Shown here piece after piece: positions 1 through 9,093 of a stretch of 64,000 nt of DNA (positions within the stretch are counted from its first letter, which is position 1; the number at the start of each line of letters is the position of its first letter). Under the pieces are notes generated by a model that ran no database searches, was not told where the DNA came from, and saw only the letters and a list, made by a program, of their open reading frames with translations. The translations under genes and the position numbers were made by a program. The DNA lies in the NCBI RefSeq assembly GCF_013393945.1, contig NZ_CP040297.1, positions 6,228,809-6,292,808 on the forward strand, written 5' to 3'. This DNA comes from Nostoc sp. TCL26-01. Lineage in GTDB: Bacteria > Cyanobacteriota > Cyanobacteriia > Cyanobacteriales > Nostocaceae.

Positions 1-1260
1 TGCAGCGATCGCCATCACATCAGGATGGACAGCAAACCCGCCTAACCACTCTGTCAGACCTTGTAAAACATTATCCGGCCAATCCTGTTCATACACAGCA
101 CCGCTAACCGGACGATTAGCATTACCCGCCGCGAATAAAATTACACAACCCTTACCATTGCGTCCTTGAGTCGCAGCCCTAGTAATAGCCGCCCGTTGCC
201 TTAACGACAACGGAAAATACACAGCCGAAGCCCCCCAACTGCAAGAAATTACACTAGCACCCTTGTCAATTGCCCAGTTAAATATCTGCTCAATCGATTC
301 ATCATCCAAAAACCCAGTACTACGGATAGGCATCAGCGCACAACCAGGCGCAACCCCAACAATTCCTGTACCATTTTCTTCCGCAATTGCTAACCCAGCG
401 CAGGCAGTACCATGACTGGTTTCTTGTTCTCCTGGCAAAGGTAAAAAATCATTTTCCCGCAAATCTCTAGGAGCAACAATCTTGCCACTACCTTGAAAAT
501 CTGAGTGGTTTAAATCAAAAGAATCATCCACCACAGCCACAATCACTGAACGCACCCCACGAGTAATATCCCAAGCTTGTTCTACAGCGATATGGGAACC
601 CAAAACTAACTCATCACCACCATTATGATTGAGATACCATTGCTGTTTGTAGAGCTTATCACTAGGTTGATAATGAGTTTCACTCTGAATTATCACATTA
701 GGTTCAGCCACTAATACTTCTTTCATGGCCTGCAACTGATTAGCAATTTTAATGGGATTTTCTGTGGCTTGTTTACTCACCAGAAACACAAAAGCATTAG
801 ATATTCCCAAAATTGGTTTGTCTTGGACTAGGTTGAACGTAGAAGCAATGAGATTAATTTTCGCCGCATCCACTCCAGAGGCAAACTGAATGGTGATTTG
901 CTCATTTAAATATACAAAAGTCTCTGGATTATCCTTAACCGTGTAAATATGACTAGCAAAAGCCACATTTTTATCAGCACGGGCTTGATTAATCGCTGTC
1001 TCTAACTGTGCTGGTGCCACCTGAAACACTTGCAATCGTGCTTGAGAAATACTACGCTGCCAAATACCCCAACTAACCTGAGATAATTGTTCTACAGGAA
1101 AATCGGTAACTAAACGGATGGTGAAGCGGTCTAAAGCTTTTTCTAAGATCAATTCTTCACCACCTCGTTGCAGAACTAATCCCAAGCTACTTGTTGGTAC
1201 ACCTGTAGTTGGCTCAGAGGAGTTTTGGCGTTGATGCAGTCTACCGTAGTTATCGTTCAT
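1..1260 (-). CDS. Subtilisin-like (S8) serine protease, N-terminal part, runs off the left edge
   Basis: The reverse strand is open from an ATG at 1260 down to base 1 with no stop, giving 420 visible codons. The first ~220 residues are a prodomain-like region. Then come the S8 aspartate motif (VIVAVVDDSFD, near residue 243) and the S8 histidine motif (SHGTACAGLA, near residue 283), followed by ISCSWGASA and FAAGNANRP, typical of the subtilisin fold. The catalytic serine (GTS motif) would lie beyond the window. No signal peptide is obvious at the N-terminus (MNDNYGRLHQRQ), so secretion is uncertain. It is divergent from the gene at 1436. The family assignment is firm; substrate and location are unknown. 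Confidence 0.9.
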   Translation of the reverse strand, partial: MNDNYGRLHQRQNSSEPTTGVPTSSLGLVLQRGGEELILEKALDRFTIRLVTDFPVEQLSQVSWGIWQRSISQARLQVFQVAPAQLETAINQARADKNVAFASHIYTVKDNPETFVYLNEQITIQFASGVDAAKINLIASTFNLVQDKPILGISNAFVFLVSKQATENPIKIANQLQAMKEVLVAEPNVIIQSETHYQPSDKLYKQQWYLNHNGGDELVLGSHIAVEQAWDITRGVRSVIVAVVDDSFDLNHSDFQGSGKIVAPRDLRENDFLPLPGEQETSHGTACAGLAIAEENGTGIVGVAPGCALMPIRSTGFLDDESIEQIFNWAIDKGASVISCSWGASAVYFPLSLRQRAAITRAATQGRNGKGCVILFAAGNANRPVSGAVYEQDWPDNVLQGLTEWLGGFAVHPDVMAIAA

Positions 1261-1435
1261 AAAGGCGATTGTGGTTAATGCACGGGCGATGGGAACTCAG
1301 TTAAACCGATTTTCTGTCTAAATCAAGGAAACTGTATACTTAGCTCCACTTTGTCAAAAACGCAAACAGAGTTAAGATACCCGAAGTTTCCCTAGATTGA
1401 TCTGTTTCTTAATAGTTGTTGCACAAATTGACCCC

Positions 1436-2023
1436 ATGAACTTCGCGGCCCCTGCTTCTGTAATTCGTTTGACATCTCTCTCGGTAGTAGTAGCCCTTGG
1501 TCTACTTGCACCTGTCAACGCTCAAAATCAAGCCCAGCCCATCGATCCTAATAGCCCTAATAACCTACGTCCCACAGCCCAAAATAACAGCCTGTTGAGC
1601 ATTGAGGGTGGAGAACGGTTAATGAAAGAGGCAGAGCAAGCCGTCGCTTCTCAAAATTACGCCCAAGCAGCTAAAAAACTGCAAGAAGCACGTCAGATAT
1701 ACAATCAGCTATCAAATTTTTATCAACAGCTAAACTCTAGCTTTTCCGGTATTGATAACAGAGTTTCTGATTCTCAACGTCAAAAAGCCCTATTAACAGC
1801 CCAAAAGCGCGACGAAGCTACATATCAGTTAGCCTTGGTACATCGCGCTCAAAACCAACCAGAATTAGCTGTACCCTTGTTGGTGCAAATTATCCAGAGT
1901 CAAAACCCTACACGAGAACTAGGCAAGAAAGCTTACCAGCAATTGTTAGAGTTAGGTTTTGTCGATGCTCCCTATCCTAGACAAGGCGGTAGCAGTTCTT
2001 CATCTTCTTCGCCTAAGAAGTAA
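1436..2023 (+). CDS. Exported protein of unknown function, helical/TPR-like
   Basis: A 195-residue protein from the ATG at 1436. An upstream TTG at 1397 is in frame but would place 13 extra residues before a good signal peptide (hydrophobic LTSLSVVVALGLLAPVNA, cleavage probably after NA), so the ATG is preferred. The mature part is Gln/Ala rich. It contains two helical stretches (ERLMKEAEQAVASQNYAQA and later RDEATYQLALVHRAQNQPE) whose spacing resembles tetratricopeptide repeats. It ends in a poly-Ser tail and KK. I do not recognise a named family; a periplasmic scaffold role is only inference. Confidence 0.75.
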   Translation: MNFAAPASVIRLTSLSVVVALGLLAPVNAQNQAQPIDPNSPNNLRPTAQNNSLLSIEGGERLMKEAEQAVASQNYAQAAKKLQEARQIYNQLSNFYQQLNSSFSGIDNRVSDSQRQKALLTAQKRDEATYQLALVHRAQNQPELAVPLLVQIIQSQNPTRELGKKAYQQLLELGFVDAPYPRQGGSSSSSSSPKK

Positions 2024-2026
2024 AGG

Positions 2027-2100
2027 GGGTAATGGGTAATGGGTAATGGGTAATGGGTAATGGGTAAGAATTTACTCTCAATTACCAATTACCAATTACC
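2027..2100. repeat. STRR-type heptamer array
   Basis: About six tandem copies of GGGTAAT follow the preceding stop codon. Copies of the complementary form (CAATTAC) follow, so the two halves can pair as a hairpin and might end transcription. Such short tandemly repeated repetitive sequences are characteristic of heterocystous cyanobacteria. Confidence 0.85.
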
Positions 2101-2174
2101 ACTATCACAGACTCCATCTACATAACCAGCAACTTGGGTTAATAATAGAAAAGTAAGTTTTTTTGGGAATTGCG

Positions 2175-2417
2175 ATGATCAGTCCGCAGCAGGTTGAGGC
2201 AATGATCAAGGTGGCATTGCCAGATGCCGAAGTTCAGGTGCAAGACTTGACTGGTGGCGGTGACCACTATCAGGTGACAGTAGTCTCATCGCAGTTTGCA
2301 GGTAAGAGACTTGTGCAGCAGCACCAGTTGGTTTATGGCGCATTGCAACAGGCTATGTCAACTGAAGCTATTCACGCCTTGGCATTGAAAACACAGACTC
2401 CCGAAACTAGTCAATAG
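2175..2417 (+). CDS. BolA family protein
   Basis: An 80-residue protein starting at the ATG at 2175; the TTG at 2163 is a less likely start. The pattern matches BolA: an N-terminal helix (QQVEAMIKVALPDAEVQVQ), the glycine turn DLTGGGDHYQVTVVSSQF, then GKRLVQQHQLVYGAL and a C-terminal helix ending IHALALKTQTP. BolA proteins bind [2Fe-2S] clusters together with CGFS monothiol glutaredoxins. Here such a glutaredoxin starts 81 bp downstream on the same strand, which supports the call and suggests a two-gene iron-sulfur/redox unit. Confidence 0.92.
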   Translation: MISPQQVEAMIKVALPDAEVQVQDLTGGGDHYQVTVVSSQFAGKRLVQQHQLVYGALQQAMSTEAIHALALKTQTPETSQ

Positions 2418-2498
2418 TCCAGAGTCAGTCAAACGATTAATTAGCTATTGCCGATAGACTAATGATTATTGAGGCAAAACTAGGAAACAGAAAAAACT

Positions 2499-2822
2499 AT
2501 GACACCAGAAGCTCAAGAGAAAATTGATAGTTTAATCACACAAAATAAAATTATGGTTTTCATGAAGGGAACCAAATTAATGCCCCAATGTGGTTTCTCT
2601 AACAACGTTGTCCAGATTCTCAATACCTTGGGTGTTCCTTTTGAAACTGTCAATGTTTTAGAAGACCAAGAAATTCGGCAAGGGATTAAAGAATATTCCA
2701 ACTGGCCGACAATTCCTCAAGTGTATGTTAACGGTGAATTTATCGGTGGTTCCGATATCTTGATCGAACTTTACCAAAAAGGTGAGTTACAGCAATTGGT
2801 GGAAGTAGCGTTAGCTTCTTGA
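2499..2822 (+). CDS. grxD: Monothiol glutaredoxin, Grx4/GrxD type (CGFS)
   Basis: A 107-residue protein of the usual length for single-domain monothiol glutaredoxins. It carries the cluster-binding motif QCGFSNN with Cys31, the preceding FMKGTKLMPQ, the conserved NWPTIPQVYVNGEFIGGSDI (cis-Pro and glutathione-binding GG) and the terminal helix LIELYQKGELQQLV. The family carries and senses [2Fe-2S] clusters, usually bridged by glutathione and in heterodimers with BolA. The upstream neighbour is BolA. Confidence 0.95.
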   Translation: MTPEAQEKIDSLITQNKIMVFMKGTKLMPQCGFSNNVVQILNTLGVPFETVNVLEDQEIRQGIKEYSNWPTIPQVYVNGEFIGGSDILIELYQKGELQQLVEVALAS

Positions 2823-2912
2823 TGAAAAAGGGTTAGAGGCTAGGGACTAGGGACTACAGGCTAGAAAAAAGTAAGTCTCATCCCAGCCCCTAATCCCCCC
2901 AATCCCCAATCT

Positions 2913-3416
2913 CTATTTCCGCATTTGACTGACCAAGTGAGTAATTTCTGGCAAGATGAGCTTTTCCATGCCTAAGCGCACAGCATTGCTAGAACCTGGG
3001 AGAGAGAAGATGAGCTTATTTTGATAAATGCCGGCAACAGCGCGAGAGGCGATCGCTCGTGAACCAATTTCTTGATAACTTAGAAATCGGAATAATTCGC
3101 CAAATCCGGGTAGGCTCTTTTCTAATAATTTTTCAATAGCATCATAAGTGGTATCCCTGGGGGCAATACCTGTACCACCGTTAAAAATTATTACATCTAC
3201 ATTGACGCTTTGACCAAATGATTCTATCTCTGCTTGAATCTGCGCTGGTTCATCTGGGATAATTTTGTATGCGCCTACAATGTGGCGACTACCAAGTAAT
3301 AATTCTTGGATTAAATGACCACTCTTGTCAGTTTCCAGGGTACGTGTATCGCTGACAGTAACAATCGCACAAGTTACTGTAATTCCCGGTACATCTGGAT
3401 GGGGTTGTTTTTTCAT
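2913..3416 (-). CDS. moaB: Molybdenum cofactor biosynthesis protein MoaB/MogA family
   Basis: A 167-residue protein of normal length. The diagnostic motifs are present: IVTVSDTRT near the N-terminus, the molybdopterin-binding FNGGTGIAPRDTTYDAI, and LPGSSNAVRLGMEKLILPEI near the C-terminus. The family adenylates molybdopterin or binds it before molybdenum insertion. No other moa genes lie nearby. It is convergent with the glutaredoxin gene, and NarM, linked to molybdenum-dependent nitrate reductase, is present ~23 kb away. Confidence 0.93.
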   Translation of the reverse strand: MKKQPHPDVPGITVTCAIVTVSDTRTLETDKSGHLIQELLLGSRHIVGAYKIIPDEPAQIQAEIESFGQSVNVDVIIFNGGTGIAPRDTTYDAIEKLLEKSLPGFGELFRFLSYQEIGSRAIASRAVAGIYQNKLIFSLPGSSNAVRLGMEKLILPEITHLVSQMRK

Positions 3417-3494
3417 ACAGCTTGTCAGTTGTTAATTGTCAGTGGTCAGTTCTTGTTTGTGCTATTGACTACTGACCAATGACTCTTGACTAAT

Positions 3495-3830
3495 TTAAGA
3501 TTTACTAAACCCTAAATCATTCTCTTGAGCATAACGTTCCATAAAGCGGATGAAGCGATCCCATTCGTCACTGGATTTCATGAGATACAGTGCTTCCAAT
3601 GCTTCGGGTCTACCATTGATGAATTTAGCTTTCACTTCGCGGGTGATTATTTCCCCTTCTTCGTCAATTAAATACATTCCTGTAATATCGTCTGTACTAC
3701 CTTGATCAAGAATTTTGGGATTTGTAAAAATAAACGTTGCTGTGCCACTGTCGCCACTGCGCGATCGCGTCAAACGCACTTCTGGAATTACTTCTTCGTC
3801 GAGTCCCCTAGAAAACTGAATCTTTGCCAT
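3495..3830 (-). CDS. psb28: Photosystem II assembly factor Psb28 (PsbW-like, 13 kDa)
   Basis: 111 residues, the standard size. The N-terminus MAKIQFSRGLDEEVIPEVRL and the TFIFTNPKIL, GMYLIDEEGEI and FINGRPEALEALYLMK blocks are characteristic of Psb28. In cyanobacteria this protein binds the cytoplasmic face of photosystem II assembly intermediates (RC47) and protects them during assembly and repair. The gene lies 78 bp downstream of nothing codirectional and 78 bp upstream of moaB on the same strand, separated by STRR-like GTCAGT repeats, so co-transcription is possible but functionally unrelated. Confidence 0.95.
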   Translation of the reverse strand: MAKIQFSRGLDEEVIPEVRLTRSRSGDSGTATFIFTNPKILDQGSTDDITGMYLIDEEGEIITREVKAKFINGRPEALEALYLMKSSDEWDRFIRFMERYAQENDLGFSKS

Positions 3831-4084
3831 GATGAATGACTTTAAAGTTTTGTGATCGTTAGTTTAATATTCTCTCATCATTTATTACTCTCTGACGTGG
3901 GGATCGAGGATTGGCAAAGCTACACAAACCCGTCGGCGTTGCAGAACAGGGGGATGAATTTAGGCAAGCAGGGGAGGCAAGGGGGTGCAGGGGAAGCAGG
4001 GGGGGGAAATTTTATAACTTGCTATCAGCAACGCCACCCAGTCTGCCTCCCCAGACCTCTCACATCTGGGTAGGTTGAGAAACA

Positions 4085-4150
4085 GTAGAGACGTTGCATT
4101 GCAACGTCTCTACATAATTCATGTGTATCATGATTAACGTGAAATGGTAT
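4085..4150. mobile_element. MITE-like fragment with a 29-bp perfect palindrome
   Basis: A perfect inverted repeat with 14-bp arms (GTAGAGACGTTGCA) around one base occupies 4085-4113. It is followed by ~35 bp that match, in reverse orientation, the left part of the element at 50290-50381 and end GAAATGGTAT. The left terminal repeat of this copy is not visible, so it is probably truncated. Other palindromes of the family lie at 20501, 27253, 29065 and 50327. Confidence 0.7.
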
Positions 4151-4180
4151 AAATCCCCGTCACAAAACATAATTACATAG

Positions 4181-4270
4181 GTGCAAGCCTTCCCGTAGGG
4201 TATCACGTAGCTTGCTTCTCGCATGAAAGCAAGTATTACTTAGGCGCAAGCCTTCCCGTAGGGTATTACG
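4181..4270. repeat. Direct repeat pair, 27 bp each
   Basis: Two near-identical 27-bp copies, G(T/C)GCAAGCCTTCCCGTAGGG followed by TAT(C/T)ACG, occupy 4181-4207 and 4244-4270, separated by 36 bp. The rest of the 3831-4284 gap holds G-rich low-complexity DNA and the palindrome noted separately. I see no gene in it. Confidence 0.8.
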
Positions 4271-4284
4271 AATTACGAATTATT

Positions 4285-4872
4285 TTAATAATTAGGCTTT
4301 GCCGGAAATACTTGATTTAAATCAACAGACAAATGAGGAAAACAAGGTAAAGCTATCAACTGATTAGGCAAGACAATTCGCTTATTTGCATAACCATACT
4401 TTCCTTGACTATCTTGATAAGGCTCACCATAACATTCTAAATAGTTATCAAACAAATTGAATATCCAATAATCAGAAATACCTGCTTGAGCATAAAGTGG
4501 AATTTTGATATCTTGATCATAAGTTAGGGAAGAGTCTGCAATTTCCATCACCAGCAATACATCAGCCGGACTGGGATGAGCTGATAGATAATCATCACTG
4601 CGGTTTTTAATAATAGCAAAATCCGGTTCTGGTTCGCTGTTGGGTGGTATGGTAATTGGCGCTTGAGATTGTAAAGTAGCCCTATCTCTGATAATTCCGG
4701 GGAGTTCCTTCAACAATTTTCGTAAACAAGTCGCATGGGCTGTACCCTTAGATGCCATTTGTATCAGTTCCCCGTTAATTAATTCAATGTGGTCATCTTC
4801 GTGGAAAAAGCCCAAATCCGTAAGTTTGCGGTATTCTTCTAGTGAGAAGCGTTTAGCTTGAGTGAGACTCAT
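4285..4872 (-). CDS. Uma2 family (DUF820) putative PD-(D/E)XK nuclease, copy 1
   Basis: 195 residues. It shows the Uma2 plan: an N-terminal FSLEEYRKL, ELINGELIQM, a PD-type acidic residue in EPEPDFAII, the strand LLVMEIADSS with the catalytic-type Glu, and Lys/Tyr in DIKIPLYAQAGISDYWIFN. Uma2 proteins are massively expanded in cyanobacteria and have a restriction-endonuclease-like fold; a biological role is not established. Two further Uma2 genes lie at 7716 and 18120. Codon use looks native. Confidence 0.88.
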   Translation of the reverse strand: MSLTQAKRFSLEEYRKLTDLGFFHEDDHIELINGELIQMASKGTAHATCLRKLLKELPGIIRDRATLQSQAPITIPPNSEPEPDFAIIKNRSDDYLSAHPSPADVLLVMEIADSSLTYDQDIKIPLYAQAGISDYWIFNLFDNYLECYGEPYQDSQGKYGYANKRIVLPNQLIALPCFPHLSVDLNQVFPAKPNY

Positions 4873-4891
4873 AGATTTTCCTCATTTAAGA

Positions 4892-5494
4892 CTATTTTTG
4901 AGCGATCGCACTATATAAAATCCCCAATATTTTTTTTATATCTTTAATATAATATTCACTCAAGTCAATGCTAACAACGTTACCATCTAGCTTGATAAAT
5001 TGCCAAATTGTCCCAATAGTCACAGCACCATAAATTGTTTTGCTCTGATTGCCACTTTTGTCATTAAAAATTTGATCTGCCACCATTTCTGCAATACATT
5101 GTGCTAAACCAGAACGCAAATTTTCATTTTTACTCTCTACGAAAACCATGATCGGAATACAGATGAGTAATTGCTCTGAAGAAAGGCTCAAGATAAAATC
5201 ACAAAATCCATTTAATCCCCGTTGAGCATCAACAGTAAAATCGACTCCAGAACACAAACTAATTTTATAATTATATTTGCGGCGAATCTCCAGTAAAATC
5301 GGACTGATAATCATTTCACTGCGAGCTTTTTCCGAACTAATGGCGACCGCTAAATCTACATTTTCTTGTAATATAGTAGATAATAAATCACTACATTCTT
5401 GTTCTGGCACATGAGCAAATAATCCAGAAGCTTCGTGGATAACTAAACCAAAAGAGTCAATAACTTCACTTAGTTTAAAGTCACTGTAAGCCAT
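4892..5494 (-). CDS. Hypothetical protein with a PD-(D/E)XK-like core
   Basis: A 200-residue protein of no family I can name. The central part resembles a restriction-endonuclease-like core: an acidic residue in LNGFCDFILSL, then IPIMVFVESKNENL (E-x-K at the end of a strand), followed by a Gln-bearing helix GLAQCIAEMVADQIF. This order fits cyanobacterial PD-(D/E)XK proteins of unknown substrate. It ends 19 bp before the Uma2 gene at 4872 on the same strand, so the two are probably co-transcribed. Nuclease activity is inference. Confidence 0.7.
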   Translation of the reverse strand: MAYSDFKLSEVIDSFGLVIHEASGLFAHVPEQECSDLLSTILQENVDLAVAISSEKARSEMIISPILLEIRRKYNYKISLCSGVDFTVDAQRGLNGFCDFILSLSSEQLLICIPIMVFVESKNENLRSGLAQCIAEMVADQIFNDKSGNQSKTIYGAVTIGTIWQFIKLDGNVVSIDLSEYYIKDIKKILGILYSAIAQK

Positions 5495-5657
5495 AAATAA
5501 TTATTCTCATACCTGATGCAGTTGTACATTGTCTATGGCAACCGACATCTGAGGATGTACTATAACTTTATTCTAAATGTGCCAGAAATTGATATGCTAA
5601 AAGCCGAGACTAAAGCAGTGTAGCTGTTCCTCTTGCCTTCTCTCTATTTGCAAATCC

Positions 5658-7688
5658 ATGCCTGCGCCTACCCTAAATCCCACAATCACTAGCTTTCCCT
5701 TGACAGCCGTAGTCGGTCAAGAAGCGATTAAATTAGCCTTACTGTTAGCAGCAGTCGATCCTGGTTTGGGAGGAGTAGCGATCGCAGGTCGTCGCGGTAC
5801 GGCAAAATCTGTGATGGCGCGTGCTATCCACGCTCTCTTACCACCAATTGAAGTTGTTCAAGGTTCCATCAGCAATTGCGATCCCAGTCGTCCAGAAGAA
5901 TGGGATGACCAATTGTCTGGAGATGTGGCAGACAACGTTGATCATATCCCGACAGAAATCATTCCCGCACCCTTCGTGCAAATCCCCTTGGGTATCACCG
6001 AAGATAGGCTCCTGGGTTCTGTAGATGTGGAACAATCAGTTAAACAGGGAGACACAATATTTCAGCCAGGGTTACTCGCCACAGCTAACCGGGGTGTGCT
6101 GTATGTGGATGAAATTAATTTATTAGATGAGCAAATCTCTAATCAGTTATTAACAGTCCTCTCAGAAGGACGCAACCAAATCGAACGTGAGGGGATTAGT
6201 TTCCAGCATCCTTGCAAATCCCTGTTTATCGCCACCTATAACCCAGAAGAAGGAGCATTACGAGAGCATTTACTAGATCGAATTGCGATCGCTCTTTCAG
6301 CTGACGGTGTTCTCGGTCTAGATCAAAGAGTAGCAGCAGTTGAGGTGGCGATCGCCTATTCCACATCGCCGCAAGAATTTCTCCAGCAGTACAGCGAAGA
6401 TTTAGATTCCCTGAAAACCCAAATTATTCTGGCGCGGGAATGGTTAAAAGAAGTCACCATCACCCATGAACAAATTGCTTACTTAGTCGATGAAGCCATT
6501 CGCGGTGGCGTGCAAGGACATCGGGCTGAATTGTTTGCAGTCCGTGTGGCTAAAGCCGCAGCCGCTTTAGATGGACGCACAACCGTAAATGCCGATGATT
6601 TACGTCGGGCTGTGGAGTTGGTAATTGTCCCACGGGCAACCATTGTGCAAACACCACCACCAGACCAACCCCCACCACCACCGCCACCACCACCCCAAAA
6701 TCAAGACGAGTCAGAGGAAGATCAACAAGAAGAAGAGGAAGATAACGAAGATAAACCAGAGGAACAAGAAGAACAAGAACCACCCAGCATTCCCGAAGAA
6801 TTTATCTTTGACCCAGAAGGGGTAATACTCGATAACAGCGTCATGTATTTTGCCCAGATGGCAAAACGCCAAGGTAAATCCGGTAGTCGTAGTATTATTT
6901 TCTCTGATGACCGGGGACGTTATATTAAACCCATGTTGCCCAAGGGGAAAGTCCGCCGCATCGCCGTAGATGCTACCCTGAGAGCCGCAGCCCCCTATCA
7001 AAAAGCTCGGCGCGAAAGAAACCCTGATAAAAAAGTCATTGTTGAACAAGGAGACATTCGCTCCAAGCGCTTGGTACGTAAAGCCGGAGCCTTAATTGTA
7101 TTTGTGGTAGATGCTTCTGGTTCGATGGCTTTAAACCGGATGCAATCAGCCAAAGGTGCAGTCATGCAGCTACTAACTGAAGCTTATCAAAACCGCGACC
7201 AAGTAGCCTTAATTCCTTTTCGGGGAGAACAGGCTGAGGTGTTGTTACCCCCGACTCGTTCGATTGCTTTAGCGCGGAACCGTTTGGAAAGATTACCCTG
7301 TGGTGGTGGTTCACCTCTAGCTCATGGTTTAACTCAAGCTGTGCGTGTCGGTGTTAATGCGCAAATGGGGGGAGATGTTGGACAAGTCGTCATTGTTGCT
7401 ATCACCGATGGCCGAGGGAATATTCCTTTATCACGCTCCTTGGGTGAACCCCAAGAACCAGGAGAAAAACCAGATATCAAAGCCGAATTGCTAGATATCG
7501 CGGCGAGGATTCGCGCCCTGGGAATGCAACTATTAGTGATTGATACCGAAAGTAAATTTGTCTCCACTGGCTTTGCTAAAGAACTAGCAAAAACATCGGG
7601 AGGTAAATATTATCATTTGCCCAAAGCCACCGATAAAGCCATTGCTGCCATGACTAAGGGAGCGATCGCTGATCTAAAATCTAGGTAG
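5658..7688 (+). CDS. chlD: Magnesium chelatase subunit D (protoporphyrin IX Mg-chelatase ATPase subunit)
   Basis: 676 residues, typical for cyanobacterial ChlD. The N-terminal AAA+ domain has P-loop GRRGTAKSVMA, Walker B LYVDEINLLD and ATYNPEEGALREHLLDRIA. A poly-proline run plus a strongly acidic Glu/Asp/Gln linker follows (residues ~331-382). The C-terminal von Willebrand A domain has the MIDAS motif DASGSMA near residue 484. With ChlI and ChlH it forms the ATP-driven complex that inserts Mg2+ into protoporphyrin IX, the first committed step to chlorophyll; neither partner is in this window. The start ATG at 5658 follows CAAATCC with no strong Shine-Dalgarno. Confidence 0.97.
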   Translation: MPAPTLNPTITSFPLTAVVGQEAIKLALLLAAVDPGLGGVAIAGRRGTAKSVMARAIHALLPPIEVVQGSISNCDPSRPEEWDDQLSGDVADNVDHIPTEIIPAPFVQIPLGITEDRLLGSVDVEQSVKQGDTIFQPGLLATANRGVLYVDEINLLDEQISNQLLTVLSEGRNQIEREGISFQHPCKSLFIATYNPEEGALREHLLDRIAIALSADGVLGLDQRVAAVEVAIAYSTSPQEFLQQYSEDLDSLKTQIILAREWLKEVTITHEQIAYLVDEAIRGGVQGHRAELFAVRVAKAAAALDGRTTVNADDLRRAVELVIVPRATIVQTPPPDQPPPPPPPPPQNQDESEEDQQEEEEDNEDKPEEQEEQEPPSIPEEFIFDPEGVILDNSVMYFAQMAKRQGKSGSRSIIFSDDRGRYIKPMLPKGKVRRIAVDATLRAAAPYQKARRERNPDKKVIVEQGDIRSKRLVRKAGALIVFVVDASGSMALNRMQSAKGAVMQLLTEAYQNRDQVALIPFRGEQAEVLLPPTRSIALARNRLERLPCGGGSPLAHGLTQAVRVGVNAQMGGDVGQVVIVAITDGRGNIPLSRSLGEPQEPGEKPDIKAELLDIAARIRALGMQLLVIDTESKFVSTGFAKELAKTSGGKYYHLPKATDKAIAAMTKGAIADLKSR

Positions 7689-7715
7689 TTAGCCCATCCT
7701 ACACATTTAACACCT

Positions 7716-8294
7716 ATGGTTCAGTCTTCTAATCAACGGCTCACCTTGGAAGAATTTCTCGCACTTCCCGAAGGTGACATTACATACGAATTTGTCAACG
7801 GTGAAGCTGTCCCCAAATACAAAGACGATGAAATGTCACCAAAGTTTTTTCATAGCTCGACTACTGGTGCTTTACTTATACTATTGTCTGCATGGGCGCA
7901 AGACAAAGGCCGGGTTGTCACTGAATGGGCAATCAAACTAACACGTAATCACCAAGATTGGATGCCAATACCTGATTTGACTTATGTTTCTCATCACCGT
8001 CTTGCTGCTAATTGGTTGCAAGATGAAGCTTGTCCGGTTGCACCCGAATTAGTGATAGAAATTATTTCACCGGGACAAACTTTTGGAGAGATGACGGAAA
8101 AAGCTACAGATTACCTCAAAGCTGGTGTATCTCGTGTTTGGGTAGTCGATACGAAAGCTAGAACTATCACTGTATTTGCTTCGTCTTCTTTCCCCATTAC
8201 CTACCGAGATCAGCAAGTAATTACTGATGATTTGTTACCAGAATTAGATATTACCCCTAACGCCATCTTTCAACGAGCAGGCTTAAATCCTTGA
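7716..8294 (+). CDS. Uma2 family putative endonuclease, copy 2
   Basis: 192 residues, 27 bp downstream of chlD on the same strand, so possibly read through from it. Uma2 features: RLTLEEFLALPEGDITYEFVNGE at the start (quoted in part here: LTLEEFLALPEGD), MPIPDLTYVS with the acidic residue, LVIEIISPGQTFGEM with the Glu, then KATDYLKAGVSRVWVVD with Lys and the tryptophan strand. All three putative catalytic residues are present. Function unknown beyond family; no relation to chlorophyll synthesis is implied by position alone. Confidence 0.88.
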   Translation: MVQSSNQRLTLEEFLALPEGDITYEFVNGEAVPKYKDDEMSPKFFHSSTTGALLILLSAWAQDKGRVVTEWAIKLTRNHQDWMPIPDLTYVSHHRLAANWLQDEACPVAPELVIEIISPGQTFGEMTEKATDYLKAGVSRVWVVDTKARTITVFASSSFPITYRDQQVITDDLLPELDITPNAIFQRAGLNP

Positions 8295-8307
8295 AATCTG
8301 AGGGATG

Positions 8308-9093
8308 TTAAGGCCCTGTTACCACTGCTGGCGGTTGTAAATAGCAAATTAAATCTTGAATTCCCTTTTGCAGATATCTGGTAACTGTCATGGGACTAGT
8401 GCCAATATTTTTAGCCGCATCTTTCCGAGACAGTTCTTTTAAAAATACCATTTCTACAGCTTGTCGGGGTTTGTCTTCTAATAAACTAATAGCCCCTTGC
8501 AATTGTTGCCGTTCTTCATCTAACTGTTGCTGAGTTGTCGAACGGGGACAAGGAAGTGCTTCACCCAAAGTAATTTGGCAATCAACATAGTGAACTGCGG
8601 TAGCATCTAAACTTAAAGGCATCCGATTTTGTGCTGCTAGTTTAGTTTCTTGCCATTCTTGTACAGATACTTTTAATCTTTTAGCAATTTCCATATCTTT
8701 CGGTGGACGACCTAAAGAAATTGCTAACTCTTTACGAACTTTTTGCCCTTCGTTATATAATTCTTGCCAACGACGGGGAATTTTTAATAGAGTACTGCGA
8801 TCGCGTAAAAAATGCAGCATCTCGCCGCGAATATATGGCACAGCAAAGGAACTAAAAGCATATCCTTGACTGGGATCAAAGCGTTCTATAGCTCTGATTA
8901 AACCAAAATAACCAATTTGTTCTAAATCCTCATAAGGTTCATTACATTGATGACTAAATTTATGAGCCATCTTTCTTACTAAACCAGTATGTAAATGAAC
9001 TAGTCGATTACGAAGTCTAATAGAAGGATTTTGGTGGTATAAGCGTAATAACTCCATACCATCAGTTTGCATAGAGGACTCACTTGCTGCCAT
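8308..9093 (-). CDS. sigF: Group 3 RNA polymerase sigma factor, SigF type
   Basis: 261 residues with region 2 (LVRKMAHKFSHQCNEPYEDL, then EQIGYFGLIRAIERFDPSQG and FSSFAVPYIRGEMLHFLRD), region 3 (LGRPPKDMEIAKRLKVS) and region 4 (LLEDKPRQAVEMVFLKELSR plus the helix-turn-helix AAKNIGTSPMTVTRYLQKG). This is the SigF/SigB/SigF-like stress and motility class; cyanobacterial SigF controls pilus and surface genes in Synechocystis. Start at the ATG at 9093; a second ATG eight codons in is possible. The gene is convergent with the Uma2 gene and has a 690-bp upstream gap that probably carries its promoter. Confidence 0.88.
   Translation of the reverse strand: MAASESSMQTDGMELLRLYHQNPSIRLRNRLVHLHTGLVRKMAHKFSHQCNEPYEDLEQIGYFGLIRAIERFDPSQGYAFSSFAVPYIRGEMLHFLRDRSTLLKIPRRWQELYNEGQKVRKELAISLGRPPKDMEIAKRLKVSVQEWQETKLAAQNRMPLSLDATAVHYVDCQITLGEALPCPRSTTQQQLDEERQQLQGAISLLEDKPRQAVEMVFLKELSRKDAAKNIGTSPMTVTRYLQKGIQDLICYLQPPAVVTGP

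Noticed and set aside
3852..4073. 73-codon plus-strand ORF downstream of psb28
   Set aside because: It lies over G-rich low-complexity DNA and shows no protein-like composition; there is no ribosome site.
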